DNA from: Pseudahrensia aquimaris
GTDB lineage: Bacteria > Pseudomonadota > Alphaproteobacteria > Rhizobiales > Rhizobiaceae
Length of the DNA stretch: 64,000 nt
Assembly (NCBI RefSeq): GCF_042676045.1
Contig: NZ_JBHTJV010000003.1
Span: forward strand, 558,001 to 622,000
Reading direction: 5' to 3'
Shown: positions 44,738 through 53,968 of the stretch, one piece after another
How the letters are laid out: every line of letters begins with the position of its first letter
Position numbering within the stretch: the stretch's first letter is position 1
Notes under the pieces: model-generated
What the model was told of the DNA's origin: nothing
Database searches by the model: none
Seen by the model: the letters and a program-made list of their open reading frames with translations, nothing else
Position numbers and translations under genes: made by a program

Positions 44738-45059
44738 AGCGATTTGTTGCCCGTTTTCAATTTTGGCACAGCATGACTTACATCAATCACTTTGTCTGCC
44801 AACAGAAACAAACTGCCCCAAACAAATTTCGCCCTTGTTGGGGCAGACCTGAATAATGATGCTTGTAAATGAACACATGACGGAGCGTGTATTGGAGGCC
44901 GATTTAAATTCGCAACATCTTAGAAAATTAACTTAATCTGCTATTTAGGCCTGGGGCGAATATTGCAGCCTTTTCTACTGCTTTCAGAAAAAACAAAAAT
45001 CTCAAAACCGATGTATCGAAGGGCGTGCTAACAATCAGAGTGATTGATCGTGGGGAAAA
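44738..45059. promoter_or_regulatory. Upstream region of the KAS III operon, with an inverted repeat
   Basis: This 322-bp spacer has no credible gene. It must contain the promoter of the KAS III operon. A near-perfect inverted repeat, CTGCCCCAA(A)CAA at 44813-44825 and TTGTTGGGGCAG at 44835-44846, lies about 75-110 bp upstream of the start. It could be an operator or an RNA hairpin in the leader. The rest is A/T-rich. Confidence 0.5.
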
Positions 45060-46544
45060 CTAGAGTTTGATCCAAGCTGTTTTCAGATTGATGTACTTAT
45101 CGATCGCGTGGAGTGATTTGTCGCTGCCATTGCCCGATTGACCGACACCACCCAAGGGAACCGTGCCATCAGCTCCGCCGTATGTGTTTACATGCATCAC
45201 ACCAGTTCGCACATCGCGCACCATGCGGTGAGCGCGGGAAAGGTTTGAGGTCCACACCGCACCCGCCAAGCCATAGATGGTCGAGTTGGCGATCCGCACT
45301 GCCTCCTCATCGCTGTGGAACGGCGTGATACCCAGAACAGGCCCAAACACCTCTTTCTGTGCCAGTGTTGCATCGGGCGTCACGTCAGTGAAGATTGTTG
45401 GTTGCATGAAATAGCCGCCGGTTTCCTCCAACGTTCGCTTTCCGCCCGTCATCAGATTCCCGCCCTCCGCCAATGCCGTTTGGACGAATTCCAGATTCCG
45501 ATCCAGCTGTGCTAGCGAATTGATCGCGCCTATATTTGTATCTAGTTTCAGCGGATCGCCGACCTTCATGGCCTCCGTGACCTTGATCAATTCAGCTACA
45601 AAGTCGTCATGTATGCTTGCCTCCACCAGAAGCCGAGACCCGGCCACGCAAACCTGTCCCGCATTCCGGAAAATGCCGCCAGCAGCGACCTTGACCGCCT
45701 CATCAAGCTTGGGAGCATCAGCGAAGACGATGTTGGGCGATTTTCCACCCAGTTCCAGATAGACCCGTTTCATGTTGGAGCGTGCGGCATATTCCAGAAG
45801 TCGGCGGCCGGTCGTGCCGGAACCAGTAAAAACCAACACATCCACATCCATTGATAAGGCCAGTGCTTCACCAACCACCGCGCCTTCGCCTGTCACCGCA
45901 TTCAGCACGCCTTCCGGCAAGCCTGCTTCAAGGGCCAACTCCGCCATGCGCATCAACGACAGCGAAGCTGTCTCGGATGGCTTCAGCACGACCGAATTGC
46001 CCATAGCCAGCGCGGGGCCGAGCTTCCACGCGCCGATCATCAGGGGGAAGTTCCACGGAATAATCGCGCCAACAACACCAACCGGCTCCTTGTGGATCAT
46101 GCCCAGTATGTCGTCGGAAGTCGGCGCAATTTCACCGTATATCTTGTCGAGCGCTTCGGCATAGTAGCGGATGGTAGCGGCGGCAGATCCCGGCTCGGCC
46201 TTCAGCGCCATGCTGATCTCGGTCCCGTTGTCACGCACGCCTAGGACAGCGAGTTCCAAGGCATTGGCGTCAATCAGATCAGCCCACTTCAGCATCACCT
46301 TCTTGCGAGCGGCAGGCGGTTGTCCGGCCCATCGTTTGTCTTCAAAGGCAACGCGTGCAGAAGCAATCGCCGCCTCCATGTCCTCAGTTGTCCCGCGAGC
46401 CGCCTTCGTGAGCAATTGCCCGGTCAATGGTGAGAGGATATCCATCTCGCCACCGTCTGATGCAGCAACGTGCCTGCCGCCAATCAGATGAAGCTGCGGC
46501 ACAATTTTGCTGTTCCGCACGGCGTCGATAGAAGTCTGGTCCAT
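45060..46544 (-). CDS. NAD(P)-dependent aldehyde dehydrogenase
   Basis: A 494-residue non-acylating aldehyde dehydrogenase. It has LELGGKSPNIVF with catalytic Glu, NAGQVCVAGSRLL with catalytic Cys, and the IIPWNFPLM motif for cofactor binding. Sequence style is closest to PuuC/gamma-glutamyl-aminobutyraldehyde or betaine-aldehyde type enzymes. The long frame reaches 46868, but an ATG at 46544 with GGATGGGA upstream starts MDQTSIDAVRN at the usual length. It is divergent from a class III aminotransferase gene across 145 bp, which could supply its aldehyde. Confidence 0.87.
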   Translation of the reverse strand: MDQTSIDAVRNSKIVPQLHLIGGRHVAASDGGEMDILSPLTGQLLTKAARGTTEDMEAAIASARVAFEDKRWAGQPPAARKKVMLKWADLIDANALELAVLGVRDNGTEISMALKAEPGSAAATIRYYAEALDKIYGEIAPTSDDILGMIHKEPVGVVGAIIPWNFPLMIGAWKLGPALAMGNSVVLKPSETASLSLMRMAELALEAGLPEGVLNAVTGEGAVVGEALALSMDVDVLVFTGSGTTGRRLLEYAARSNMKRVYLELGGKSPNIVFADAPKLDEAVKVAAGGIFRNAGQVCVAGSRLLVEASIHDDFVAELIKVTEAMKVGDPLKLDTNIGAINSLAQLDRNLEFVQTALAEGGNLMTGGKRTLEETGGYFMQPTIFTDVTPDATLAQKEVFGPVLGITPFHSDEEAVRIANSTIYGLAGAVWTSNLSRAHRMVRDVRTGVMHVNTYGGADGTVPLGGVGQSGNGSDKSLHAIDKYINLKTAWIKL

Positions 46545-46689
46545 TGGATATCCCATCCTGTCACGCCCAAATATGCAAATATGGGCAATTGCTTTTTCTT
46601 CCCTAGCGCCCTTCAATGTGCAGCAGATGGCGCGCCGTGAAAACATCAAAAGGCGCGATACACGAGCAGAAGCAAGCGGAGCCTGCAGA

Positions 46690-48039
46690 ATGAAAGATTC
46701 AAACTTCCTGAAGGAAAATAACGGTCGTCTGATGTGGCACCCAATGACCTCACCGCAGGACAGCATCGACCATCCGCCCAAAATCATCACCGGCTCCAAA
46801 GATGTGACAATCACCGACATAGACGGACACAAAGTGGTGGACGCTGTGGGCGGGCTTTGGAACGTCAACCTGGGCTATTCGTGCCAACCGGTGAAAGACG
46901 CGATAGCCGAACAATTGGACAAGCTGCCCTACTATTCCACCTTTCGCGGTTCATCGAACGATGTGGCGATTGAGCTTTCCTACGAACTGCGCGAATTCTT
47001 CGAGCCCGACGGAATGCACAGAGCCTTCTTCACATCCGGTGGATCGGATTCAGTGGAGACTGCGCTTCGCCTTGCACGGCAATATCACAAGCTGCGCGGC
47101 AATCATGGACGGGTGAAGTTCCTCAGCCTGAAGAAAGGCTATCACGGCACTCATATTGGCGGGGCCAGTGTAAACGGCAACGCCAATTTCCGTGCCGACT
47201 ACGAACCGCTGCTGCCGGGATGCTATCACATTCCCGCACCTTACACTTATCGCAATCCGTTCAACGAAACCGATCCGGAAAAGCTGGCCAATCTATGCAT
47301 TGCGGCTCTAGCCGACGAGATCGCATTTCAAGGGCCGAACACAATTGCAGCAATGATCATGGAACCGATACTGGGTGCAGGCGGCGTTATTCCTCCGCAT
47401 AAATCGTTCGCTCCGATGGTGCGGGAGATCTGCGACCGGCACGGCATTTTGCTCATCACCGACGAGGTCATCACAGCTTATGGCCGCACTGGCGCATGGT
47501 CTGGCGCGCGTCTTTGGGGCATTCAACCCGACATGATGGCGACTGCCAAAGCAATCACTAACGGCTACTTCCCTTTCGGCGCGGTAATGATGGGCGAAAA
47601 AATGGTGGAAGCGTTCGAGCACAATCCAGCCGCCAAAATCGGTCATGGCTACACTTATTCGGGGCATCCCGTTGGAGCCGCAGCTGCACTGGCCTGCTTA
47701 GCCGAAACCAAGCGTTTGAACGTCACGGAAAACGCCGCGGCCCGGGGTGATCAAATGTTTGAAGGCTGCAAAAAACTGCAGGAGAAATACGATATTATCG
47801 GGGATGTGCGCGGTGGCCACGGGCTCATGACGGCGATGGAACTGGTCAGCAACCGAGAGACCAAAAAACCCATCGATCCTGAAACGGCAGCGATTATTCA
47901 AGAAGTGACATATCAATCGGGTGCGATGGTTCGCATTTCCGGTCCCAATGTCATCCTCTCGCCCCCGCTGGTGCTGACTGAGCAAGACACTGACATCATT
48001 CTGTCATCGCTTGATAAAGGCTTCGCGGCAGCCGCATGA
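46690..48039 (+). CDS. Class III (omega-amino acid) aminotransferase
   Basis: A 449-residue PLP-dependent transaminase. It has FTSGGSDSVETALRLARQY, ITDEVITAYGRTG with the PLP-binding Asp, and ATAKAITNGYFPFGAV with the presumed PLP Lys. Members act on omega-amino acids, diamines or taurine with pyruvate or 2-oxoglutarate. Taurine:pyruvate aminotransferase is one option given the sulfonate-type block 12 kb away, but the sequence alone does not decide. GGAG precedes the ATG at 46690. Its stop overlaps the downstream MBL gene by 4 bp. Confidence 0.87.
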   Translation: MKDSNFLKENNGRLMWHPMTSPQDSIDHPPKIITGSKDVTITDIDGHKVVDAVGGLWNVNLGYSCQPVKDAIAEQLDKLPYYSTFRGSSNDVAIELSYELREFFEPDGMHRAFFTSGGSDSVETALRLARQYHKLRGNHGRVKFLSLKKGYHGTHIGGASVNGNANFRADYEPLLPGCYHIPAPYTYRNPFNETDPEKLANLCIAALADEIAFQGPNTIAAMIMEPILGAGGVIPPHKSFAPMVREICDRHGILLITDEVITAYGRTGAWSGARLWGIQPDMMATAKAITNGYFPFGAVMMGEKMVEAFEHNPAAKIGHGYTYSGHPVGAAAALACLAETKRLNVTENAAARGDQMFEGCKKLQEKYDIIGDVRGGHGLMTAMELVSNRETKKPIDPETAAIIQEVTYQSGAMVRISGPNVILSPPLVLTEQDTDIILSSLDKGFAAAA

Positions 48040-48896
48040 GCGAAAACTATGTCGCTCTGTTGGGCACTAAAGGCGGGCCGGCTATTCGACCTGGCTCATC
48101 CATACCGACCTCTAGCCTCTACGTCTTGAACGGTGAAAAACTCGTCGTTGATTGCGGCTTGGGCGTCACTAAGGGGCTGGTTGATCAAGGTATGCAACTC
48201 AAGGAGCTCTCCCGGATCTTCATCACGCATCTGCATTCAGATCACTATCTGGAGCTTGGGCCTCTTATTCACACGTCATGGACGGCTGGATTGAAAACGC
48301 CGGTAGACGTCTTCGGACCGAAGGGCCTGGACGCCTATTGGAATGGTTTCCTTCATTCCATGAAGGCTGACATTGAACTGCGCCAAGACGACGAAGGCAG
48401 GCCAACGTTGCGCGATCTGGTGAGGATTCACGTCATCGAGGAAGGCGTGGTGTTGGAGCAGGATGGGATCACCGTGTCCGCAATTCGCTCGCTTCATCCG
48501 CCTTTGGTGGATTGCTTTGCGCTTTCGTTCAGAACCGCCAAAGTGCAGGTGGTGTTTTCAGGCGACACGGCCCCTCTTCCCGCACTGGAAGACTTTGCGC
48601 GTGGCGCTGACTTGCTCATTCACGAAGCTATGCTGGAGGCTGCTTTGCCTGCACTGATGGAGCGTGTGGGCAATGGCAGCGACAAGCTTATGCAGCACTG
48701 GTTGCGCTCTCACACGTTTGCACATGACGCCGCGAAGACCGCAACAAACGCTGGTGTAAAGCGACTGGCGCTTTCACACCTTATTCCGTCGGATGACCCT
48801 ACCTATAACGATGATCACTGGCTGGAAGCCATTAAAGATCATTGGAGTGGTGAATTGTATATTGGGAAAGATGGCATGCGGATTTCGCTCGATTAA
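48036..48896 (+). CDS. Metallo-beta-lactamase-fold hydrolase (RNase Z-like group)
   Basis: A 286-residue MBL-fold protein. THLHSDHYLELG (metal-binding HxHxDH), FSGDTAPLP and LSHLIPSDDP with a terminal ligand His are visible. Sequence style resembles the arylsulfatase/RNase-Z-like subgroup. It is translationally coupled to the aminotransferase gene (ATGA), suggesting a role in the same pathway, perhaps hydrolysing an amide or ester precursor. Function cannot be assigned. Confidence 0.8.
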   Translation: MSENYVALLGTKGGPAIRPGSSIPTSSLYVLNGEKLVVDCGLGVTKGLVDQGMQLKELSRIFITHLHSDHYLELGPLIHTSWTAGLKTPVDVFGPKGLDAYWNGFLHSMKADIELRQDDEGRPTLRDLVRIHVIEEGVVLEQDGITVSAIRSLHPPLVDCFALSFRTAKVQVVFSGDTAPLPALEDFARGADLLIHEAMLEAALPALMERVGNGSDKLMQHWLRSHTFAHDAAKTATNAGVKRLALSHLIPSDDPTYNDDHWLEAIKDHWSGELYIGKDGMRISLD

Positions 48897-49028
48897 GAAA
48901 CACCCCTGCCGTCAACCGCAATCTTTCTTACTGGTGAGCCTGGCCCAAGTGAGCTACCCTATCACAACACTGGGTGAGCGCATCGCGGCCCGAACCGAAG
49001 CATTCGTATATTTTGGAATCGCAGTCTC

Positions 49029-49526
49029 ATGAAAACTCTCTCCCTAGCCGCCTTGCTCGTCGCTCTTCCCCTTTCGGCGCAAGCTGAACTGCGTGTGAAA
49101 TTCGATGAGGGTGCGCCAAAAGATCGTTTTACAATTCGAAATGCTGGCAAATGCACCATCAAAGATGCGCAAATCACTGTCGATCTTTCCGGTTCAAAGT
49201 CAGGTTTGATTTTCGACGTCACGAGTGCAGGCGCAGGCGTGGAAGTATTTCAACCGCTTGATATCGTTGCTGGCCGCCAGTCACTTTCAAAGATTCCGAA
49301 AGTGCGCGACGGCGACAAAAAAATCGTCTTTGACGTGCGTGAATTGAGTGCCGGAAAATCCCTCGCTTTCACGATTGATGTTGATGACACTGTAGGCACA
49401 CGCGAGATCACTGTGTCAGGCTCGGAGATTGAAGGTGCTGGCGTGCGCTTCAAGGGCGCTGAAATGAGCGGTTTTGGGAACTTCTCGACCAATGCGCGTG
49501 CGGTGGTGAAAACGCCTAGCTGCTAA
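49029..49526 (+). CDS. Small exported protein of unknown function
   Basis: A 165-residue protein with a signal peptide (about 1-19, ending SAQA) and an all-beta-looking mature chain with two Cys residues (in GKCTIKDAQ and the last residue). Similar proteins are annotated loosely as aggregation factor core-like in some Alphaproteobacteria, as far as I recall; this has no functional support. It is convergent with the metalloprotease/HlyD gene, 1 bp from its end, next to the surface-protein cluster. Confidence 0.75.
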   Translation: MKTLSLAALLVALPLSAQAELRVKFDEGAPKDRFTIRNAGKCTIKDAQITVDLSGSKSGLIFDVTSAGAGVEVFQPLDIVAGRQSLSKIPKVRDGDKKIVFDVRELSAGKSLAFTIDVDDTVGTREITVSGSEIEGAGVRFKGAEMSGFGNFSTNARAVVKTPSC

Positions 49527-49527
49527 G

Positions 49528-51678
49528 TCAAAATCCGCTCTCCCGGATAAGAACCGAGCCGATACGTCTAAAAACCCGTTGTGACAACGAAACGGCTTTC
49601 GCCTGCAAGTGAACGGTTCCAATTTGGGTTTGTTCAACTGCAATGCTTTGATCGTCGGATGCCGCCAACTTCGCACGGTAATAGCTGCCCATGGGCGCAG
49701 GCTTTTCGCCGGATTGATCCATGATCGGAACCGTGCCGCCATAAATGTCAGCTAACTCGACGAACGCGATCTGCTGGATTGGTGTTTCACTTATCTGGTT
49801 CAAAATGAGTGGAATTTTTTCAAGCGCGAGGTTTTCGGGAATGAACGCGCCCTTTGCTTGAAGTGTCAGCCTCGGAACCTGATGTTCAGCGACCAGGCCC
49901 GACACCGAAACCTCCGCGTCGGTTTTGATGCGGAACATTAAGTGCCCACGCGCCACCATGTCGCCAGAACGCAGGCTCCTATCCATATCAACGACGACAC
50001 CGGAAAATGCTGCCTTGATGACGAGTTCGTCGGACCGCTGCAAAAGTCCCGACAAGGTTTGCTGCTTGCTTACAAGCTGCGACTGCAAAATCCTGGTTTG
50101 GTTTTTTTCCTGCGTATTGGAACCGCTGCGGTCGATACGGGTTTTGAGCAGTTCAATCTCGCTTTCAACGCGCTCGATATCGAGCGCTAATGTCTGCGAC
50201 TGCATCTGCGTCAAAGTCTGACCAGCGGCGACGCGGTCTCCCTGTGCAACTTTCAAAGACACCAGTTTCGCAGAAAGCGGTGGCACAACTTCCACTTCTT
50301 GCGAGGCGTGAAGCACGGCAGGAAAGCGAACCTCGTTTGACAGTGGCGCAAAAAACGCAATTGCGAGCCCAACCCAAACAGAAAGCGTGGTCCAGCCTCG
50401 GCGGGTTTGAAAAAGACGAGAGCGCATAGACCACCAGACTTTCATTTCTCGATAGATGGGGAGCAAAATGAACCAAGCGATCTCCACCACAAAAAGGAAA
50501 ATGCCGATCACTTTGATAAAAAAAGCGTAGACCAAGAACGCGATGCCGAGGAAAAGGAAGAAGCGGTAGATCCACGTTCCCCACGCATGCAGCACGAGCG
50601 TTGCCGCAAGCCGTCGCGACAGTCTCTCAGGCGGTGGTTCGCACAGCGCAAAAAGCACTTCCCGCAGTTTCCATCGCGCCATTTTGAAGCCTCGTTCTTG
50701 CAGGTTTTCAAAACCGAGGACGTCGGAAAGGATGTAATACCCGTCGAAGCGCATGAACGGATTGAGATTAATCACCACACTCAAAATCCAACCGGCCGTA
50801 GCAATTGAAAACGCGATTGCACGCATCGTGCCGTCTGGCAGGAATACCCAGAACAAGGTGGCTATCACCGCCAAGCACATTTCGGTCATGATGCCGGCGC
50901 CGTCCACCATCAACCGCTTGCGCCGCGACGGCAGGCGCCATGCGTTCGACGTATCGGTATACATGATCGGCATGAGCACAAGAAAGGCGACCCCGATGAC
51001 GGGAACGTCCAACCCGTATTTCGTCGCCATATAGGCATGGCCCAATTCGTGAACGATTTTCACGAAGACAAGACTCACCGCGAAAAGCGCGATCCCCTCA
51101 ATCGAGAGAAAATGCATGAACTGGCTGGTAAATGCGCTCCACTGTTGGGACACGAGATAGAGCGATAGCAGGCCGAAAATTATGAATGCAGTTGCGGCGG
51201 CAGATGAGAACAACGGTTTCACAATTGGCCACGTAGCGCGCAGGAACCGCTGCGGACGAAACAATGGCACTTTGAAAAACAGATACCCATGCAACGCTCG
51301 GCCGAACAAGGATTTATGCTTTTGCGCCTCAATGCGGGCATAGCTCGTTGCTTCGCCGTCTAGCGGCTTTGCCGTCAGTTCGTTAGCGAACAGGAATTTG
51401 ACAAATTCACCTAACTCACCGCCTTCGACAGGGCGATGAAGCGCGGCAGCAGCCCTTTCTGTGATTTTGGAAAACTCATCGGATTCCCAAAAAGCGAGCA
51501 TCTGGAACATCGAGTTGTTGATGCGGAAATAGCGGTTGCGCAGCGGGTCGAACAAAAGCCAAGTTGGTGCGCCGTTGTGGCTGGGCCAGCCTTCCAAAAT
51601 CTCCAAGTCTTCGCGCAATTGCGGAACCCGCAACTCCGCTCTGCCGTGCGGTGGCGGCGGCGCGCACTGGACAGACAT
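49528..51678 (-). CDS. M50 metalloprotease with PqqD-like N-terminus and HlyD C-terminus
   Basis: A 716-residue membrane protein. Residues about 15-105 form a PqqD-like domain (LREDLEILEG, WLLFDPLRNRYFRINNSMFQML). Hydrophobic segments then surround the site-2-protease zinc motif HELGH (210-214) and NLNPFMRFDGYY (304-315), both features of the M50 family. After residue about 445 comes a HlyD-type periplasmic part with barrel-sandwich (VPPLSAKLVSLKVAQGDRV) and coiled-coil hairpin. It may process or hand over a substrate in the inner membrane for export. It is the last gene of the leftward cluster, 1 bp after the second adaptor gene. Confidence 0.88.
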   Translation of the reverse strand: MSVQCAPPPPHGRAELRVPQLREDLEILEGWPSHNGAPTWLLFDPLRNRYFRINNSMFQMLAFWESDEFSKITERAAAALHRPVEGGELGEFVKFLFANELTAKPLDGEATSYARIEAQKHKSLFGRALHGYLFFKVPLFRPQRFLRATWPIVKPLFSSAAATAFIIFGLLSLYLVSQQWSAFTSQFMHFLSIEGIALFAVSLVFVKIVHELGHAYMATKYGLDVPVIGVAFLVLMPIMYTDTSNAWRLPSRRKRLMVDGAGIMTEMCLAVIATLFWVFLPDGTMRAIAFSIATAGWILSVVINLNPFMRFDGYYILSDVLGFENLQERGFKMARWKLREVLFALCEPPPERLSRRLAATLVLHAWGTWIYRFFLFLGIAFLVYAFFIKVIGIFLFVVEIAWFILLPIYREMKVWWSMRSRLFQTRRGWTTLSVWVGLAIAFFAPLSNEVRFPAVLHASQEVEVVPPLSAKLVSLKVAQGDRVAAGQTLTQMQSQTLALDIERVESEIELLKTRIDRSGSNTQEKNQTRILQSQLVSKQQTLSGLLQRSDELVIKAAFSGVVVDMDRSLRSGDMVARGHLMFRIKTDAEVSVSGLVAEHQVPRLTLQAKGAFIPENLALEKIPLILNQISETPIQQIAFVELADIYGGTVPIMDQSGEKPAPMGSYYRAKLAASDDQSIAVEQTQIGTVHLQAKAVSLSQRVFRRIGSVLIRESGF

Positions 51679-51679
51679 T

Positions 51680-53170
51680 CTACCAACCTATCCATTGACG
51701 AATGTATGCAAGCGGCTTCCTGAACAGGAAAAAGCCAAGTGTTGTCGTCTCACCAAAGACCTGCGCGGTGCCACGGGTGCCGATCCGCAAAAGGGCATCT
51801 TCTTCGCCCGATATACGAGCGACCACTCGGTAAGATGCTTCTTTGCCTTCATGCGGCACTGCCCGATAGCTTGCAGATTTCACCGTTGCAGGAATTGCTG
51901 ACAGAGGACTGGAATCGAGAAAAAGCCTCACCTCGGCGTCTTTATGCAAAACGATAGCATCGCTAACAGGTAGGAACATTTCAGCTTCCACCGACCTCGG
52001 ATCAGCGATCTCCAGCACACGTTCGCCCACAGCAATAGGTCTGCCCTGCCAATCGGATTTACGGTCGAAAACAGCTACACCATCGCGCGAAGAAGCGACG
52101 ACGGCCTTCGCCAACTGAGACTCGGCGTAAGCCAGTTCTCTCAAGGCTAGCTGTAACTCCGCCTCTGCTATGGCAAGATCGCGTTTGCCTTCGCCATTTC
52201 CGAAGGAATTCTGCTGCGCAGTGTTCAACCGTGCAATCGCAACCAGCTTTTTCTCGTTGGCAATATCGCGGTTGGAAGCAAGCGTAGTATCAACGAAACG
52301 AAAAAGCGGTTTGCCTTTGCTAACAATCGAATTGGGTTCAACTAATATCTCTTCGATAATTCCATCAATGGGTGCCGCCACGACCTGCGCGTCGCGAGCA
52401 ACAATTTCCACAGGCGCAAGAGCGGTGAGTGAAACCGGAATGAACATCACTATGATAGATGCAACAGCCAAGACAGCGCTCAAATAGCGCGGCAGTCTTA
52501 TAGAACCCGTCGCTCGGCGGCGTGGTTGTAGTTTAAGCCAAGCATGGCGGGCAACGTCTCCGACAAGCGCATGGATGGGCTGCGCTTCGGAAACTTTGTT
52601 GTTAGCACTGACGAACACCAAAGCAGCAAACGGTAATTTGCGGTCGTCCAGCAGGGGAACGAGAGTGCCCGCGAGCGCAGAAGAATCCTCATGCCTACCG
52701 AAAGCGAGAGGCTGGCCAACGACAGTCTCTTCCCGCTGCATTGCCACTTTAAGCACTTTGCCAAGCGCGTCCTCCAAAGCTCTCACCTTAGGCGCGTTTG
52801 CGTCTACCGATGACAGGCTCGAGACAGCGTCAAGTTTAACCTTATCAGAGCGGAAACCTCTCGCCCTAAAGATCAATATTTGACGACTTTCTACCAGATC
52901 GAGCGGTTTGTTCGCGATGCAATAAACAAGCTCTCGAAACGTTCGGCACTTGCGCACAGCGTCTTCAAATTCGAGTAGCGCCTCCAGCTTGCTCAGCCTG
53001 CTTTCAGTCTGCAACAATTTGCGGCGCAAACTGCGCATTTCATCAGGGCCAGACACAGGACCAAGCCGCTGCGCACGTGTTTTGAGCCGCTCATCAGCCG
53101 TATCGTTAGCTGGCTTCGGCCCCTCGCCAATAGGCGCACTCGGCTCAATTCTGATCGCCTTAGCTGTCAC
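51680..53170 (-). CDS. HlyD-type adaptor with soluble N-terminal domain
   Basis: A 496-residue protein. Residues 1-220 are soluble, with a coiled coil (about 45-70) and a domain of GAF-like style (FEDAVRKCRTFRELVYCIAN). One membrane helix (about 227-250, YLSAVLAVASIIVMFIPVSL) is followed by a HlyD-type barrel-sandwich hairpin (VAAPIDGIIEEILVEPNSIV) and beta-barrel region. It is a periplasmic adaptor whose cytoplasmic half may sense or contact a partner. GTG start at 53170, 2 bp after the preceding adaptor gene's stop at 53173. Confidence 0.85.
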   Translation of the reverse strand: MTAKAIRIEPSAPIGEGPKPANDTADERLKTRAQRLGPVSGPDEMRSLRRKLLQTESRLSKLEALLEFEDAVRKCRTFRELVYCIANKPLDLVESRQILIFRARGFRSDKVKLDAVSSLSSVDANAPKVRALEDALGKVLKVAMQREETVVGQPLAFGRHEDSSALAGTLVPLLDDRKLPFAALVFVSANNKVSEAQPIHALVGDVARHAWLKLQPRRRATGSIRLPRYLSAVLAVASIIVMFIPVSLTALAPVEIVARDAQVVAAPIDGIIEEILVEPNSIVSKGKPLFRFVDTTLASNRDIANEKKLVAIARLNTAQQNSFGNGEGKRDLAIAEAELQLALRELAYAESQLAKAVVASSRDGVAVFDRKSDWQGRPIAVGERVLEIADPRSVEAEMFLPVSDAIVLHKDAEVRLFLDSSPLSAIPATVKSASYRAVPHEGKEASYRVVARISGEEDALLRIGTRGTAQVFGETTTLGFFLFRKPLAYIRQWIGW

Positions 53171-53172
53171 GT

Positions 53173-53940
53173 TCAGGAACCGCTTGCAGGAAAAAGGGCC
53201 GAACCACTCATGCCGGCGAGAACGTCCGAAGTATCACCTTCTAGCGTCCCAAAAATGCGAATTGTCTGGCTTACGGGATCAATCTCTGCGCCCATGCGAG
53301 TAACTTTTGCTGAATAGTTTTGCCCTGTCTCATCGACAGAAAATTGAAAGTCCTGCCCTATTTTCAGCCAACGCAACCAGTTGGACGGCACCACCAGTTC
53401 AAGCTCCAACGAGGTATCATTGATGATGACCATGAGCGGCGTGTTCACTTCGGGCATTTCGTGAACATGGGTGTTGAGCGCCACAACGCGGCCATCAAAC
53501 GGCGCGCTAATCGTACAGTATTTCATTCTAGCGCGAACGGCAGCAGCGTCAGCCAAAGTGCGGTTTACGGCCGCTTGAGCGATGCGCACTTCACTGGAAC
53601 CTGCCGCTCCATTGGCACGCAAAGATTTCTTGGCTTTCAACTCTAACGAGGCGCTGGATGCCGCCGCCCGGGCACTGTTCAACTCAGCCTTCAAACGCGA
53701 ACAGTCGAATGCGATGAGTTCCTTACCCTTCGCAAATGACATGCCTTCGCGGTAGTGAACCCGCTCCACCACGGCAGACAAGTCCGAGCGAATTTCTACC
53801 CTGTCGTTGGAACGCACCAGACCGCGTGATTGCAACGTAGTATCCTCTGCAAACGCCGGTGCAGGCAGTGCCGACAGCGCGAGTAAAGCTGCCGATAGCC
53901 TCACTAAATTTGCACCCCAAAAGTGTTTTGTGAACCTCAT
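53173..53940 (-). CDS. Exported HlyD-family periplasmic adaptor
   Basis: A 255-residue protein with a signal peptide (about 1-31, ending PAFA) and a compact adaptor: barrel-sandwich halves around SDLSAVVERVHYREGMSFAKG and ISAPFDGRVVALNTHVHEMPEV, with a short Ala-rich helical hairpin between. It has no membrane helix after the signal peptide. It lies between the TolC-type gene and the second adaptor and probably bridges inner- and outer-membrane components. Confidence 0.88.
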   Translation of the reverse strand: MRFTKHFWGANLVRLSAALLALSALPAPAFAEDTTLQSRGLVRSNDRVEIRSDLSAVVERVHYREGMSFAKGKELIAFDCSRLKAELNSARAAASSASLELKAKKSLRANGAAGSSEVRIAQAAVNRTLADAAAVRARMKYCTISAPFDGRVVALNTHVHEMPEVNTPLMVIINDTSLELELVVPSNWLRWLKIGQDFQFSVDETGQNYSAKVTRMGAEIDPVSQTIRIFGTLEGDTSDVLAGMSGSALFPASGS

Positions 53941-53968
53941 GTCATATCCCCTTGTCCTTGGCCGCCTC

